DNA of 35,064 bases from Gamarada debralockiae (taxonomy: Eukaryota; Ascomycota; Leotiomycetes; Helotiales; Hyphodiscaceae). Every line of letters begins with the position of its first letter. Positions within the stretch are counted from its first letter, which is position 1. This document shows positions 1 through 10,603 of the stretch, in pieces. The stretch covers positions 1-35,064 of the forward strand of contig NXFV01000275.1 of assembly GCA_002803225.1 (NCBI GenBank), given 5' to 3'. The notes below the pieces were generated by a model. The model saw only the letters and a list, made by a program, of their open reading frames with translations, had not been told where the DNA came from and made no database searches. Made by a program: the position numbers and the translations under genes.

Positions 1-480
1 CTTAGAAGGCCCTCTTAACTTCTTCTTCTTTCTTTTATTATACTACTTAAGTTCTCTTAAGATTAGACCTTTATTTTAAGTAAAGCTATAGATTTTATTA
101 TAATTTTATTTACTTTTACTCTTTTTCTTATAAAATTAGTTATTACTTATAATCTACTTAGACTTTAGTAAGTGATACTTATAATTAAAACTATTCTAAC
201 TCTTTATCTATAATACTTATAATTTATATTATAAACCTTAAACTATATTTAAAATATAAAATAATCTAATTTAATAAACTTAATTCCTTTAAGGTAGACT
301 AAGCCCTCTTATATAATAGCGCTTTATTCTAAAATATATAATAACTCTATAATAATCCTAAAATAATTATCCTTTAAATTATTTTATATAACTTAAAAGT
401 ATTAAAACTAAAGCAAATAAAGTAAATATCCCTTACTTAAGAATATAAATACCTTTACTTGACTATGAAAAAGGCTTCCT
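1..480. repeat. AT-rich RIP-like repeat remnant
   Basis: This stretch is dominated by TA, TTA and CTTA steps, has very few CA or TG dinucleotides and no usable reading frame. The texture matches the RIP-mutated transposon block at 25-34.7 kb. Composition returns to normal near position 500. No family can be named. Confidence 0.6.
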
Positions 481-987
481 TACGTAGGTTACTAATATAG
501 AAGGGGTGAAATGTAAGTATAAGCGCGTCCCGATTGCACTATATATCGCACGTGCTCTTAGTGAGGGATAAAACAAAAACGATATAAAACGAAGGTTATG
601 TGCTCAAACGCACTATAAAAATGCATTAGAAAACAAGTTGTACGATTGCGATGTATATGTAGGTGTCTATGTACAGGTCCAGCTGCAAAAGACAAAATAT
701 GCCCGGCTGGCACGTGACATCCAGCTAAGCGATCAGCGTGACCGATTTCCCCACCATAGTACATATCCATGTCTGCGGTGATGGCCTAGGTTGACCCGTG
801 GCACAGCAAGAGCGGGATCTCAATGCTCAGCACGGATACCCATCACCCAAGTTCTGCTGTGCGAAGGATATCAAATGGAATTTCTCAGCTGTCTCGGCAC
901 TTATCATGTCAAGCTCAGTCTTCTTCACGAGATTCCAGGCGACTGAGAAAGCTTCCTTTCCCCTCATTCTCGAGTCTGTAGTTCATC

Positions 988-2052
988 ATGTTGTCTATTC
1001 TCCCCTGGACGCAGGTCCTGCTGTTCTCTCTACTAGGCACGCTTGCCGTGGCTGAGATATTATTGAGGTATGAGCAAGATCGAGTTCTCAATGACTGGAA
1101 ACTAAGCACGATGCAGAAACGAACTGACATCGCCTTCTCCGGAACACGATGTATTTAATCTTCTCACACGACAATACGATGGCGCTACTTGTGAATATGC
1201 CTGTGATATGGAGACTTGTGGCACCTCGTGCGGCTCTCAACGAAAGCGCGACTTCCTTCCGATAGGCCACCCAGATAATCCGTACAGAATCTTCAACGAG
1301 ACTGTGAGTGACTGGGCTATCGTATCCCAGGACGAGTACGAACGTATCCGCGCCCGTCGCAGCCTCGAAAAGAGAGCCTTCGCCATCTCCGAGCGCTGGA
1401 ACAAAGCCAGAATTTCGGCTTATCTTGCCGGTCAATGGCGCAACCCCCCTCCTGACAACACTTTCACCTGGAACACGGGGTTGGTGACTGGCGTGAACGA
1501 GGGAATTGTTTCAGAACAAGCGCAGTTTTCCACAATTGGCCAATCGTTTCAGTGGGTCGGCGCCGGGTTGCATGGCTGCACGGTACTGGCGGTCATTAGC
1601 AACGGAGGCGCCTACATGGTGAGTTTGCATGCTCTGCTCCGTCAAAGTAATATTGCCTGATAGGGTTGAAACAGGCACACTACTGGGAGACTTACACAAC
1701 TATGGGCAATGACAACATCGCTCCCGGAAGTGTCGAACTCCAGAATTGGCAGAATAAGGTAATACAATCTCTCGATGGTGTCACGGGCACGCGAGATCCC
1801 AACACACAGGGACCTACCTTCGACCCCAATTTATTTAACCAGCCCGGCGACAACACGATGATCTTCATCATGACTCCCAAAGATTTCAACGTGAGGCGAG
1901 GTGTGTGGGAGCGGAGGTACGCGCAGAAGACAGCAATGATCGTGTCGACTATCAAGAACATGCCAGGGATGGCCGGCGCGGGCGTCTCGTATAAGGATTA
2001 CCAGCCATTGAATTACCGCCGAAACCCTACCACTGGACAGTATGAGGGGTAG
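988..2052 (+). CDS. Small secreted protein, three exons, AHxWE-motif fungal family
   Basis: Model: exons 988-1067, 1117-1618 and 1675-2052, 319 aa. Intron 1 (1068-1116) has donor GTATGA, a CTAAG branch and acceptor GCAG. Intron 2 (1619-1674) has donor GTGAGT, branch CTGAT and acceptor ACAG. All junctions keep frame. The start at 988 was chosen because it gives a clear signal peptide (hydrophobic core about residues 8-22). A four-cysteine patch follows (C52, C56, C61, C65), then dibasic Kex2-like sites at about 70-71 and 112-113. The motif GCT at 180-182 followed by AHYWE at 195-199 spans intron 2; I recall this pairing from fungal secreted proteins of unknown function, often near class V chitinases. 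No catalytic role can be assigned. It could be an apoplastic protein or effector. It lies about 500 bp from AT-rich repeat DNA. Confidence 0.75.
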
Positions 2053-2221
2053 GCAACCTTTCCATTTTTCCTTTTTCCCGGATTGCTATCTTTCAGCGGA
2101 TAATTGGGTACGAATGCTACCTAGAAAACAGCGTCTAGACTCAGCGAGCTGTAGGCCTTCATGATGTCTCAGCTACTGCAGCCTCGTGCATTGAATCCCT
2201 CCCCTCTCTTTATAAGAAGCC

Positions 2222-2486
2222 ATGCTTACGCAGATGAATGATAGTCCGGACGCCAACAATATCAATACCAGCGAGCGAGGGCAGGCGCTCCTCCAGTAAG
2301 TACGCCACGTCCTTAATTTTCCGTATGTGTGGAAACTAATACATCGGTAGATTCGATGGCACTAATTTGTTTAGGCTTTCATGGAAGAATTCTACTACGC
2401 CAATTGAGTATCTTGAAATCCACTTCATTTATGGGCCTTGCCGGGCTCGGACACCGATCAGCAGATTGGGTTCGGTCATACTTTAG
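2222..2486 (+). pseudogene. Possible two-exon gene remnant
   Basis: An ATG at 2222 opens 25 codons up to a good donor (GTAAGT, 2296). A matching acceptor (GGTAG) ends at 2350, and the joined frame runs on for about 44 codons to TAG at 2484. The joined product is about 69 aa with no family I recognise. It may be a separate small gene, or a detached 3' part related to the secreted protein just upstream. The splice signals are the only positive evidence. Confidence 0.22.
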
Positions 2487-2989
2487 ATTCAGCGGCCAAG
2501 ATTTGATAGCTCTCAATAGATGCGCTGGCCATACAATATTCAGGGCAAGTTTTTGGATAACTTCAATGCATTCGATAACAATATTCCAATGTGCCCTTCA
2601 TGTTGAAACACACTATGTGAACTGTCCATGATTCATGGCAACAAAATGCCATGCGAATCGCTCAGAGGCTCGACACCGGCTTCAAACCAAGCCCGTAACA
2701 ATATCTGCATGATTTCCTATAATGCCCCGTAGAGAAGTTCCACTTGAACACGCGATGCACCATTACCATACGCATCAATTGAAACATGTTTCGTTCGTAT
2801 TGCTGAACACAGCCGCTCCTCTTGGCCCTACCTTCCCCTCGGGCGGGGATGAAAGTCCATCTACTTTATGGATCATCACATATCGAAGAAATTAGAATAT
2901 ATAGCACAGATCTGACATGCAGCAAGATGTATTCGAAAAGCACCAAGAGGTATCAGTCATTATTTGAATGCTGAAGTGGGCACTGCACT
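2487..2989. other. Intergenic, no gene seen
   Basis: Normal-composition DNA between the secreted-protein region and the 3' end of the F-box gene. A short open frame here has neither splice signals nor recognisable protein character. Part of it should serve as 3' UTR for the two convergent genes. Confidence 0.5.
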
Positions 2990-5005
2990 TCATGAAGTGT
3001 CGATTGTTTGTAGCGGCAAGCTAGTCCACTCATCCCTCCAATCGCCATCAGTGTTTTGCGAAGCAGGCCAAAGTCTACGAAAGATCTGTTCAACAGCTGG
3101 CGACATCTGAGCTTCCTGTGTTTGTCGATCTCGCCGCTCCAGCTCCGTCGTAATTAGCTCATTGCGACAATCATCTCTTTGGCTCCTTTCGCATAGCCAG
3201 GAACGTGCCAGGTTAGCAACAACCATAGAGACACTTTCCACAGAAATGTTATTTCCAAAATCTCCTCCTCCTCTGACCCGTATCCGTAGCTTCTCCAGAG
3301 GCAACGACCCGGCAGGTTTACCTGACGAGATTTTCCAGAAGATGGCGCGAGCGAGCGTCTCATCCATGGCACTATTGATAAATGCGTCACGTATATGACC
3401 ATTGCGTGGATCTCGCCACGCAAAGTAACTCCTCTTGAAGAATTCTTGATCAAAGTCGTCAAAAGAGGGGTCATTTGGTGTCTCAGGCCATTCGGCATCA
3501 TCATCGTCGTCGTCAAAACCAGCAAGTGCATCTTCCGAGAGGAGAGCACGATTCGACGCATCTAAAACAAGTGATATGTATTGTAGCTTCCGAATGGAAC
3601 CCAGCGCTTTGTAGCATGCTACTTCGGTGGCATCACCTTTGGAGCGACCGAGTATGAGACTTAGGTCTTCTAGCAGAGGGCATTGCACTCCGATCTTCGC
3701 GATTTCTTCTGGCAAGAGTTTGTCTACTGCCGTTGGCGATAGTTCCAGCTGTCGCAATGCAACTCCATGATGCTCAAGAACTGAATCCATACTAAGACGA
3801 CGATAGAGTTCGCCAGTGAGTTGAAGACTCGATAGAGGTGGCAATCCGCAAAGAAAGCGGCGCGCAATATCGTAGAATTCCCTCGTTTGTGGCTGTCCCA
3901 TTTGACTGTTTGCGAGTCTCAAGACCAATTCTCGTAGCGAGGGAAAGCTAGAACTTGCTGCCAAACATTCTAGCGCATCTAGATCAATGTGTGACTTCAA
4001 ATATAGCATTTCCAAGACCGAAAAGTCGGTATGCGCTTCCCAGGTTTTGATGAGCTGTGCACCGATCAGATTGTCACCAACCGCTATCCCAAGACATCGC
4101 AAAGAACCCAAAATATGTGAAGAACTTTGCACTTCGCTAGCGGGCGTGAAGCCCTTCCATGGCTCACAAGGAGGAAACACCCTTAAAGTAGCTCCCGCTA
4201 AGGCATGGAATATGTGAAGCTCCTTTAAATTAGGTGCCAAGCGAGCTACTAGACTCTGGACCGCTTCATAATTGAAGTTCTGGACTTCCTCGGTAATAAA
4301 ACCATATTGCGTGTCACATTGGACTCGGATGCTGTACAGACACGGCGACGTCGCAAGGACGACTTCATACGGATCCGTTGAAGGGGCGTTGAGACTGCGA
4401 AGTTTGAAGGTATTAATATGAAGTCTGCACTGGGGTAGATGTTGATGCAAAACCTCAAGCAGACAAGGTGGAAACTGGCTGTTGCATCCATATATCAGGT
4501 CCATCAGCGAAGGCAACTGTTTGACAAGACTGGCCAGCGGTTTCCATTCATCGTTGGTCTCGTAGACGGTCGTGGCGGGCGTGTTGTCTGCGTGGAAGAC
4601 ATGATCATCGGACCGCTCGGTCTCATCAAAAAGACGTTTGTCGTAACCACGCTCTTCAGCTGAAAGCTTGACGGAGGGCCTTTGATTTCGAGGACCGGGC
4701 TCGTTGCTGCTGTCCTGAGGCCACGGGCCATCTACAATCAGTCGACGTACACATCCGAAGCCAGAAGCGCGCTGCAGCATATCATGACATTGTTGGACAT
4801 CTTCGGCAAAATTACTGCGCGTGGAGAACCTCAGAGTCCGGAGTAGGAGAAATGTCGCGGCAGAATAGCATGACTTGCTGGCGCGTGCGAATGCAACAAG
4901 GCTTGACGTATGATTGCGATCAAGATAGTCGCAAACGCGAAGTAGGGCAGTGGACGGTAGATCTTCGAATGAGACGCCCATCTCGAGAGTTGTAGCAATC
5001 CACAA
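2990..5005 (-). CDS. F-box protein with LRR-like C-terminal region
   Basis: A single uninterrupted 671-codon frame. Residues about 12-55 form an F-box (FEDLP near the start, then alternating hydrophobics and a conserved-looking LLLRTLRF end). F-box proteins bind Skp1 in SCF ubiquitin ligases and pick substrates through the rest of the chain. Here the remainder has leucine-rich segments of the type ...LxxLxLxx... between about 200 and 480, consistent with degenerate LRRs, and an acidic run of Asp near residue 497. Start: Met1 is used, but Met9, directly before the F-box, is equally possible. The reading frame is clean, unlike most neighbours. The substrate cannot be inferred. Such genes are numerous and fast-evolving in filamentous ascomycetes. 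Confidence 0.85.
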   Translation of the reverse strand: MWIATTLEMGVSFEDLPSTALLRVCDYLDRNHTSSLVAFARASKSCYSAATFLLLRTLRFSTRSNFAEDVQQCHDMLQRASGFGCVRRLIVDGPWPQDSSNEPGPRNQRPSVKLSAEERGYDKRLFDETERSDDHVFHADNTPATTVYETNDEWKPLASLVKQLPSLMDLIYGCNSQFPPCLLEVLHQHLPQCRLHINTFKLRSLNAPSTDPYEVVLATSPCLYSIRVQCDTQYGFITEEVQNFNYEAVQSLVARLAPNLKELHIFHALAGATLRVFPPCEPWKGFTPASEVQSSSHILGSLRCLGIAVGDNLIGAQLIKTWEAHTDFSVLEMLYLKSHIDLDALECLAASSSFPSLRELVLRLANSQMGQPQTREFYDIARRFLCGLPPLSSLQLTGELYRRLSMDSVLEHHGVALRQLELSPTAVDKLLPEEIAKIGVQCPLLEDLSLILGRSKGDATEVACYKALGSIRKLQYISLVLDASNRALLSEDALAGFDDDDDDAEWPETPNDPSFDDFDQEFFKRSYFAWRDPRNGHIRDAFINSAMDETLARAIFWKISSGKPAGSLPLEKLRIRVRGGGDFGNNISVESVSMVVANLARSWLCERSQRDDCRNELITTELERRDRQTQEAQMSPAVEQIFRRLWPASQNTDGDWRDEWTSLPLQTIDTS

Positions 5006-5224
5006 GGTTTACTCTATGCCATGAGCGTCGCTTGCTGCTGGCACGAATGACAGTCTCTGACAACGCTCTTCGTCAAACAATCTCTCTCTGCTATATTGTC
5101 GAAACCCAAAGTAGAGTAATACAAATGTGGTAGAGGGATATCTTCTGAAAAGAGGCAAATTGTAGTCAAGAGTGGAAGGTAAGGAGGGGGTGTAAATTAG
5201 GTAACGTAATCTACTCGATTACCC

Positions 5225-5477
5225 CACCAGTGGGTGTCAGAATTCGTGACGCACTGACCACCAAAAATCGCTTCTGCAAAAATCAGTCGTCGCTTTCATT
5301 AGTATATTAAATTAACAAGAATTATATCATCCAAAAGGTTGTGAGATGCTTAAGAAGAAGCTTAAATTGCTTGCTGTCAGATTACAAGAGGTTTTGAATA
5401 GTTGTTGCTGTGTTGCTATTCATCCAAAGTGTGCGGGAGTTTTGTTAGTGCGTCACGAATTCTGACACCCACTGGTG
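5225..5477. mobile_element. MITE-like inverted-repeat element, 253 bp
   Basis: Perfect 31-bp inverted repeats at 5225-5255 and 5447-5477; each arm begins CACCAGTGGGTGTCAGAATT when read inward. The interior is about 190 bp and non-coding. Both ends are flanked by CCC, a possible short target duplication. It sits 220 bp upstream of the F-box start codon, so it may lie in that gene's promoter. The transposase family is unknown. Confidence 0.7.
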
Positions 5478-5716
5478 CCCCACGCCCGAACACGGCAACA
5501 CCCCGGACACGTGAACGCTTTTCCAGCCAAATCTATGACTACGAAATATTGATATTATTCAACAACCAAGACTCCTATAATATTAAGATTCGACACAGAA
5601 TATGCGACGACTATTTACAGTATTATTTGAGAGAATTTGCCAGCCTTCATATTGTTTTGGTGTTTTCGACGCCCGGCCGCTCGAAGTAATAGTTTTAGCT
5701 ACTGCTGCCTTGTGTA

Positions 5717-6215
5717 CTACTTTAGAACCTTAAATGGATCTGTAGACTTTGAAGTAGTCGATTTAGCTGTGCGAGTAGTATGAATTGTCTTCGGAGTTGT
5801 TACTTGGAGTGTTTTGGCTGTATTCCTAGCTCGCTTTCGCGCTTCCTTTTCAGCTCGATTTCGGGCAGCAATTCGGGCTCTCTCTTCTTTGCCAAATGAC
5901 GTTGCAAAGCCTCCTTCCTGCCTCTTCGCAGCCTTCTCTCCCTCTTTCAGTCGCTTTATTTTGCTTGTCTTGCTCAATTATATTCTGCTCTGTAGCATTG
6001 AACCCGATTGCGCGTAATATTCATGCCGGACTAAATAGCTGTGGGCCACTCCTCCTATCCCCAACTAAATTCAAAGCTTTCCCTCGTTCGCGCTTGGTTA
6101 TTTCAAGACTAATTGACTTCTCTGGCCCTTTGATTGTTATCGTATCGATTTCGTGTTGTGCTGCGAGCTTTATCCCTTCGCGTGTAAATGTAACACCTAG
6201 AGGGAGCAACAGGGA
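5717..6215 (-). pseudogene. Pogo/Fot-type transposase, C-terminal remnant
   Basis: Two minus-strand frames belong to one broken protein. The upstream part (6021-6209) contains KGPEKSIS and ends GPQLFSPA immediately before a TGA; in fungal pogo/Fot-type DDE transposases an Arg commonly follows this FSPA motif, so a CGA-to-TGA change is the simplest explanation. The downstream part (5717-5977) is the highly charged Lys/Arg/Glu/Ala tail typical of the same proteins, reached by a frameshift. The DDE core is absent; upstream of about 6220 the sequence turns into a G-run. The family call rests on recalled motifs. Confidence 0.6.
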
Positions 6216-6339
6216 TTAGTTGGGAGAAGGGGCCCGCGGGGGGGGGGAGGGAGAACCGAAATAAGATTGCAGGTGGATAACAATAATACTTCCTGATATA
6301 CTTAATATATTAATTGTAGTCATTCTTTATTCTTTTTAT

Positions 6340-6890
6340 AGTGTAATAGGAGTACAAGGACTCCTTAGCATTCGCGATCTATCCCTTTTGGAGACCGGAT
6401 ATAGAATCGCGGCTGCCGAGTACTCCCCGGCGCAGTCGGAAAAGGTCCAAAAAGCTCTTGCAAACAGGGCGAAATATTAGGTAAGGGGTTGATCTAGACT
6501 TGTAGAGAAGCCCTGAAGATTAGAAGCCTTGAAGGACTAGAATAAGGCCTAGACCTTGAAGGAGTAGTCTAGGCTTGCAGGGACTTAAAGGGGTTGATCT
6601 AGACCTGTGAAAGCCCTAAACTAGAGGACTATAGGGTATAAAGTAACCTGGAAGCTGGAGATCTAGACCTTAGCAACCTCTAAAGGGGTTGGGAATGCCA
6701 ATCTTAGCTTATATAAGGCTAGCAGCTAGGAATAGAGTACAAGTAAGAGCTGTTGACATTACTTGGAGAAGGGCTAGCTTAAGTTATTTTCTAGAATAAT
6801 ATACAAGTGCTCAAGGACCTTATTTCAATACGACTACTACTTCATTCACTAAATCACTACTGCTGCAAGGAACGGTCACGTGGGAGCACA
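6340..6890. repeat. LTR-like or other repetitive DNA with internal direct repeats
   Basis: The block contains a direct repeat starting GGGGTTGATCTAGACYTG at 6485 and at 6590, further CTAGACCT variants near 6548 and 6663, and a TATATAAGG box-like stretch near 6711. This arrangement suits a solo LTR of a retrotransposon, but terminal TG...CA ends and a target duplication were not established. No coding potential. Confidence 0.35.
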
Positions 6891-7314
6891 TCACATGGAA
6901 TTACGTCGTATGATAAATAGCCGAGGCATTTGGGATCCTGTACATAAAGCTTTAACTGACCGCTGTAGATGCAATTCTTTAGCGATTAGTCTCTGTAACT
7001 CCTTACTAGGAACTCACTAGCTAATAGCTTGCAATCTATCTTATTATATCTCACAATTACCTTAGTGTATAAGCTAGACCCAGTGCTTTACAACTCCTCT
7101 GAGGAATTGAATAGGTAGTTAATAGATTAATACTATGTGTTCGTATACAATAAGATTTGAATTTGTGAAGTTCAGTAAAGTTGGGAGGTGCGGCTCTGGC
7201 TGACGGGGATCCAAAATTGGCTCTAAAAGAATCTTTGACTGATTTTTCTGCTGCCCTCTCACCTTTTCCCGAACAGAAACAGATTTTCTCTATCCTAAGA
7301 TTTAGCGTGTGATA
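6891..7314. other. Intergenic, no gene seen
   Basis: Mixed composition, partly AT-rich, between the LTR-like block and the MITE. No splice-supported frame or repeat unit was found. Confidence 0.4.
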
Positions 7315-7581
7315 TGGAGGACGGCACCAAAAGTCAGGCGAATACAGGGTGTTCAGCCAATCACAGCCTGAAAGGCCCTGTAGTTTTAGCGTGCACGGCC
7401 TGAAAAGCCCTGTAAATTCTTAGACAAACAGTCTCTTGTCTAGTCGCTTCCAAAATGCTACAGGGGCTCTTACAGGGAGCATTGCCTAGACTACAGCGTG
7501 GCTTTCGGTCACCTCAGGCTGCTTCAGGCTTCAAGACGCCTAAATACCCTGTATGCGCATGACTTTTGGTGGCGTCCTCCG
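7315..7581. mobile_element. MITE, 267 bp, flanked by TA
   Basis: Terminal inverted repeats of about 36 bp with a few mismatches; both begin GGAGGACGSCACCAAAAGTC one base in from the end. TA is present directly outside both ends (7313-7314 and 7582-7583), the target duplication expected of Tc1/mariner-type elements. The interior carries two imperfect direct copies of a unit reading GCCTGAAARGCCCTGTA near 7366 and 7399. No coding capacity, so it would need a transposase from elsewhere. Confidence 0.75.
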
Positions 7582-7583
7582 TA

Positions 7584-8236
7584 TTCTGTTGCTATTTGCG
7601 GCTACCCAAATATCAGTTTTCCACCACACTAGCCTCGCCCGAACTGCTCAAAGGTGTCCTGGATAGTTGAACTTGATTGGAGCCAGATTTTGTAGGATCT
7701 TGGAAAGATCTAGGATTTCCTCGTGACCTTCGGAAGGAAAGCAAAGTGTTAGAATATAGTATGCTCCTCTGACCACCTCGGCATCATGAGTCACGGGACT
7801 ATCACATAATGGTTGACATTTCTACATACACTGTTGCCTATAGCTGCTCATTACTTGTAGATGTATATAAGCATCTGTAGTTACAGTCTTAGAACAGTAA
7901 CTCTTCCACTACCAATTTATCAGAATGATTGGTAATTTGAGCCGTAATCTCCCAAAAATTTCCCAGGGAAAGGTAGACACGAAAGGCAAGAGTTACAGCG
8001 GGCTATTTTGGATATATCATATGATTCAAAATTTCCGATTTTAACGAAGCCCTGAGCGCTTTGTGACGTGTCAAAGACGCAACGTGTCGTCCCGTCAAGT
8101 CTGACATAATCTAGTCCAATTGGCACGTCGCGTAGTTTGACAGCGGCAGCTAACTTCCCATCGATCTTCACCCTTTCCTGATCGGACTACCGATTCCTAT
8201 ACATCGCGCTTCTTGCCTCATATTCCCATCAAAACA
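7584..8236. other. Intergenic upstream of the P-loop gene
   Basis: No convincing gene. A minus-strand frame (about 7920-8186) has plausible protein texture (LRDVPIG, RLDGTTR) but no ATG and a stop just upstream; it could be one exon of a broken gene. The 5' region of the P-loop gene must lie here. The sequence just before 8237 (CAAAACA) matches a good fungal start context. Confidence 0.35.
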
Positions 8237-10578
8237 ATGTCGCCTCTCAGAGCCTTCAGGAATGGGTGCAGGAGAAGTACCGGACCGTTGAGACTGACAA
8301 GGAAGGTAATTTCATCGGGGAGGATCGCTTTATAGATAAATTGATCGGCATTTATGGGAGTACTGAAGACGCTCAAACTCTTGATCAAAAGTCTTGGAAG
8401 AAAAACCTAGCTGAGATTCGACGACTCGTTAATGAGTGCGTCTTCTTATTCGTCATTATAAATTATTTTACCCACGTACGCTTCTATCAGAAAGGCATAT
8501 CTCCCTACGGCCATTTCAACCCGGTCACCTAATCCAAAACCTAAACTCAATAGCTCAGAAGCCAAACCACGACAAACTTCAAAAGCGACAAGTAGTAGCA
8601 CAACGGCCAAGACCCCACTCCAACCATCGAATCCAGAGGTCAATGCTAGTACTTCAACAGCCGGCAACTCAACTACTAAACTTGGAGCCCAGCCACCAAA
8701 TCCAAAGGCCAATGCTAGTAACCATAATCAAGTGCCTTTTAATACCAAAATGCTAGGTATATTAACGGTCATCTTGGTATTAGACAGAATATACTAACCG
8801 TGTAAAGAACTCATCGACGATACTAGAAGGCCATTAGGCGTTAATGGCCTTTCCGAAAGTGATCGCAACCCGAGGATACCAAATCTAGAGCATCAGCGTT
8901 GCCTGTTGGATTTGTCTAGCTACGCTGAGAGCTCATGCCTACCTTGGCTGGATGATAGTGATATTAGGAATGCTGTCATCTTTTCAACTGAAGCACTAAG
9001 GCGTTATGATTCGAGGCTGTTACCACAGTATGGACTCTTAGGGAGCATCTGCCCTACGGAAGAATCACCTGTAACCACAAACAAGGATCCTAGGCTCTTC
9101 CTTAATACAAATGTGCCATTTTCGGCATTTATCTGTGGCCTACAAGGGAGTGGGAACTCGCATACAATATCATGTCTCCTCGGTAAATACACAAGCATAT
9201 CTATTTATAGAATCTTGCTAATCATGATTTAGAAAACAGCCTTATTAAAGCTCCTATCCTAGGCGTACTTCAACAGCCTCTAAGTGTCTTGGTCTTACAT
9301 TTTTGTCAGTATACGTCACGGTCAAGCTTCCAACCTTGCGAAGCGGCCTTCCTCGCATATCATCATCCAAATTTCCGTGAATGCACTGGCGTATCATCTA
9401 TCCACATAATGGTTTCTCCATCGAACTACCACGACCTACATAGCTCCTATTCGTATATCCCAGGTGTAAATATTCGACCATTCAAGTTGAAAACCAAGCA
9501 CTTGAATGTTAGCTCAATGTTAACTCTGATGTCTGTAGACCAGACCGAGGCCCCACCGCTATACATAGGCCAAATCGCCAGGATACTACGAGAGATTGCG
9601 ACAACGTCGCAAGGAGAATTCAGCTACCAGAAATTTAAAGAAGCTATAGAAGCCTGTGATCTCACTCCGACCCAAAAGGGTCCGCTCCAACAAAGACTCG
9701 ACCTGCTGGAATCATTCCTAGACTTAGATGATTCGGCTGTGGACTATAGCTTTGAAGCTGGAAGTATCACCATCGTCGACTTGTCCTGTCCTTTCGTCGA
9801 TACGAACACAGCCTGTGTTTTATTCAATATTTGCATCGGTATATACTTGGAATCAAATCCTACTGTGGGGAAGCTTATTGCCGTAGACGAGGCCCACAAG
9901 GTACCTTGCATCTGATGAGCCGAATCTTATAAATAGCTGCTCATACATACATACATACAGTATATGACGAACACACCAGCCGCTAAAGCCCTAACAGAAA
10001 GACTCCTGACAGTGATACGGCTACAACGTCACTACGGAGCACGAGTCATAATATCAACACAAGAACCTACCATATCTCCACGCCTTATAGATCTCTGCTC
10101 TATTATCATCATCCATCGTTTCTCGAGCCCAGAGTGGTTTGACGTCGTTCGAAAGCATGTCTCGATTGCAGAGACGGACAAGGCTGGACTAGAAAATCTC
10201 TTCGGACGGATTGTCACCCTTCGCCCTGGTGAATCGCTACTTTTTGCGCCATCGACCATTTTAACTAAGCGGGAAGGGAATAGTGATATATTTATTCAGC
10301 TAAGTTCGAATCTCTTGAAGGTGAAAATCAGGAAGCGGTTGACGTGGGATGGTGGGAAATCTGTCTTTGCCTGCAAATCAGAAGTAGACAGCTAAAGTTT
10401 TGGGCTCACAACTCCTCATACCCCCTCTGATTTCCCTGCTTCACAGCAGAGTCAGTTGAATGCGTTCGTGGACAAGTACTTGAGGAATGGGACGGCGAGT
10501 ACAGCTGGCATTCAAACCTCAGATCAGAACGTGAATTTTGCGAGCTACTACTTGTGGACTATCCCGACGCTGACGTAG
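8237..10578 (+). CDS. P-loop ATPase, HerA/FtsK-like, altered Walker A
   Basis: Exons about 8237-8435, 8491-8756, 8808-9182, 9233-9900, 9961-10383 and 10447-10578, giving about 688 aa. All five introns (50-63 nt) preserve frame. The third has TACTAAC and a rare AAG acceptor in the order intron 8757-8807; the last donor (GTAGAC) is weak. Domains in order: short helical N-terminus, Ser/Thr/Pro/Asn linker (exon 2), Walker A GLQGSGNS at 9137-9160, Walker B ending VDEAH at 9883-9897, then an IISTQEP and IIHRF segment resembling the sensor and arginine-finger region of HerA/FtsK-type translocases. I recognise it as a fungal family without an assigned role. Odd points: Asn replaces the Walker A Lys, and the ATG at 8237 is one base out of frame with the rest of exon 1, so it may be decaying or misread. 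Confidence 0.7.
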
Positions 10579-10603
10579 ATTCGTTGAGTGAGAGAAGGAA
10601 TGT

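Noticed and set aside
3154..3561. 135-codon minus-strand frame inside the F-box gene
   Set aside because: It is a shadow of the 671-codon F-box frame, Met- and Ser-rich from the GAT-repeat region, with no independent motif.
7920..8186. Minus-strand frame of about 85 codons with protein-like text
   Set aside because: It has no ATG, a TAG lies just upstream, and no splice partner was found; kept only as a remark in the intergenic entry.
8436..8756. 106-codon plus-strand frame starting inside the P-loop gene
   Set aside because: It begins in an intron and is out of frame with exon 2, whose Ser/Thr/Pro-rich frame is supported by flanking splice sites.
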